Source of the DNA: CALLVY01 sp937899855
GTDB lineage: Bacteria > Bacteroidota > Bacteroidia > Chitinophagales > Saprospiraceae
NCBI GenBank assembly: GCA_039820405.1
Contig: JBCBQC010000073.1
Span: 1-32,059 of the forward strand
Length of the DNA stretch: 32,059 nt
Reading direction: 5' to 3'
This document shows, piece by piece, positions 31,827-32,059 of the stretch. Made by a program: the position numbers and the translations under genes. Under the pieces are notes generated by a model. It did not search any database and was not told the DNA's origin. It saw nothing but the letters and a program-made list of their open reading frames with translations. The first letter of the stretch is position 1; each line of letters begins with the position of its first letter.

Positions 31827-32059
31827 ATCATTCCAAACTTCCCTGGCGGGGAGTGGCCAATGTGGCAGCGTGTAAACTGTTATGGGTAAAGGAGAGCGTA
31901 GAAACCGAGGAACGTCAAAAGAGCAGAATTTGAGGAGGCGATAGATTTCGGGCCGGGGGTGGGACCCACCCTCAAGGCGTGACCGTTCACCACACCCCTT
32001 CGCGGCCACCGCACCAAGGCACAGCTCCGCTACCCAAACCCAGTGCTAGAGACGCTGGG
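31827..32059. other. Unassigned right-end region
   Basis: No credible gene is seen after the serine hydrolase. A perfect GGGTGGG-A-CCCACCC inverted repeat lies at 31957-31971. A minus-strand open frame (31689-32009) overlaps the end of the hydrolase gene and looks like shadow. The region could be the edge of a repeat continuing beyond the window. Confidence 0.4.

Noticed and set aside
31689..32009. Minus-strand 106-residue open frame at the right edge
   Set aside because: It overlaps the end of the serine hydrolase gene, has no recognisable domain or ribosome site, and may only reflect a repeat.
1..32059. CRISPR arrays, tRNA or rRNA genes, intact insertion sequences
   Set aside because: I looked on both strands and saw no regularly spaced repeats, cloverleaf-like genes or transposase frames.

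Overview
The window looks like a chromosomal segment of a moderately GC-rich Bacteroidota, most like the Saprospiria (Lewinella/Haliscomenobacter type). This is inferred, not searched. The reasons are two secreted proteins with type IX secretion (T9SS) C-terminal sorting domains, the acpP-fabF-rnc gene order, DUF4292 and DUF2652 proteins, an M29 aminopeptidase, weak Shine-Dalgarno sites, and TTTG/TAnnTTTG-like promoter elements.

Layout. (a) 1-3680, plus strand: the 3' end of a cluster cut by the window edge. It holds a small WHxF-type protein and a full-length class I lanthipeptide dehydratase (LanB with the fused elimination domain), closed by an intrinsic terminator. No precursor peptide, LanC or transporter lies inside the window. 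(b) 3777-11936, minus strand: a long run of closely spaced genes. Transcribed in order they are a sugar-nucleotide transferase, a TPR protein, a DUF4292 lipoprotein, an EnvC-like degenerate M23 protein, HflX, an M29 aminopeptidase and a degenerate exonuclease-like protein. The first four look like an envelope module. (c) 12057-13538, minus: pyruvate kinase. (d) 13824-17478, plus: acpP, fabF and rnc. A perfect 14-bp terminator hairpin separates acpP from fabF, and the RNase III carries a disordered tail of about 375 residues. (e) 17536-18867, plus: a SWIM zinc-finger protein, tail-to-tail with (f) 18874-19956, minus: a DUF2652 cyclase-like domain fused to a START/SRPBCC-like domain. (g) 20208-22022, plus: a long acyl-CoA dehydrogenase behind two identical 17-bp operator-like sites. 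(h) 22191-26247: two divergent T9SS cargo proteins, one a GH13 alpha-amylase, sharing the same C-terminal architecture. (i) 26284-31826, plus: a YdjM-type membrane metal-dependent hydrolase, an MsrA lipoprotein, a SUKH protein, a C45 acyltransferase/peptidase lipoprotein and a beta-lactamase-fold serine hydrolase. A palindromic, MITE-like element of about 164 bp sits in the 5' part of the last gene.

Most of the window is housekeeping and envelope or secretion genes. The least explained parts are the lanthipeptide cluster cut off at the left edge, the RNase III tail, the paired operator sites at 20122-20180 and the MITE insertion at 30277-30440. No tRNA, rRNA, CRISPR array or intact insertion sequence was seen. 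The last 233 bases hold nothing I can assign.
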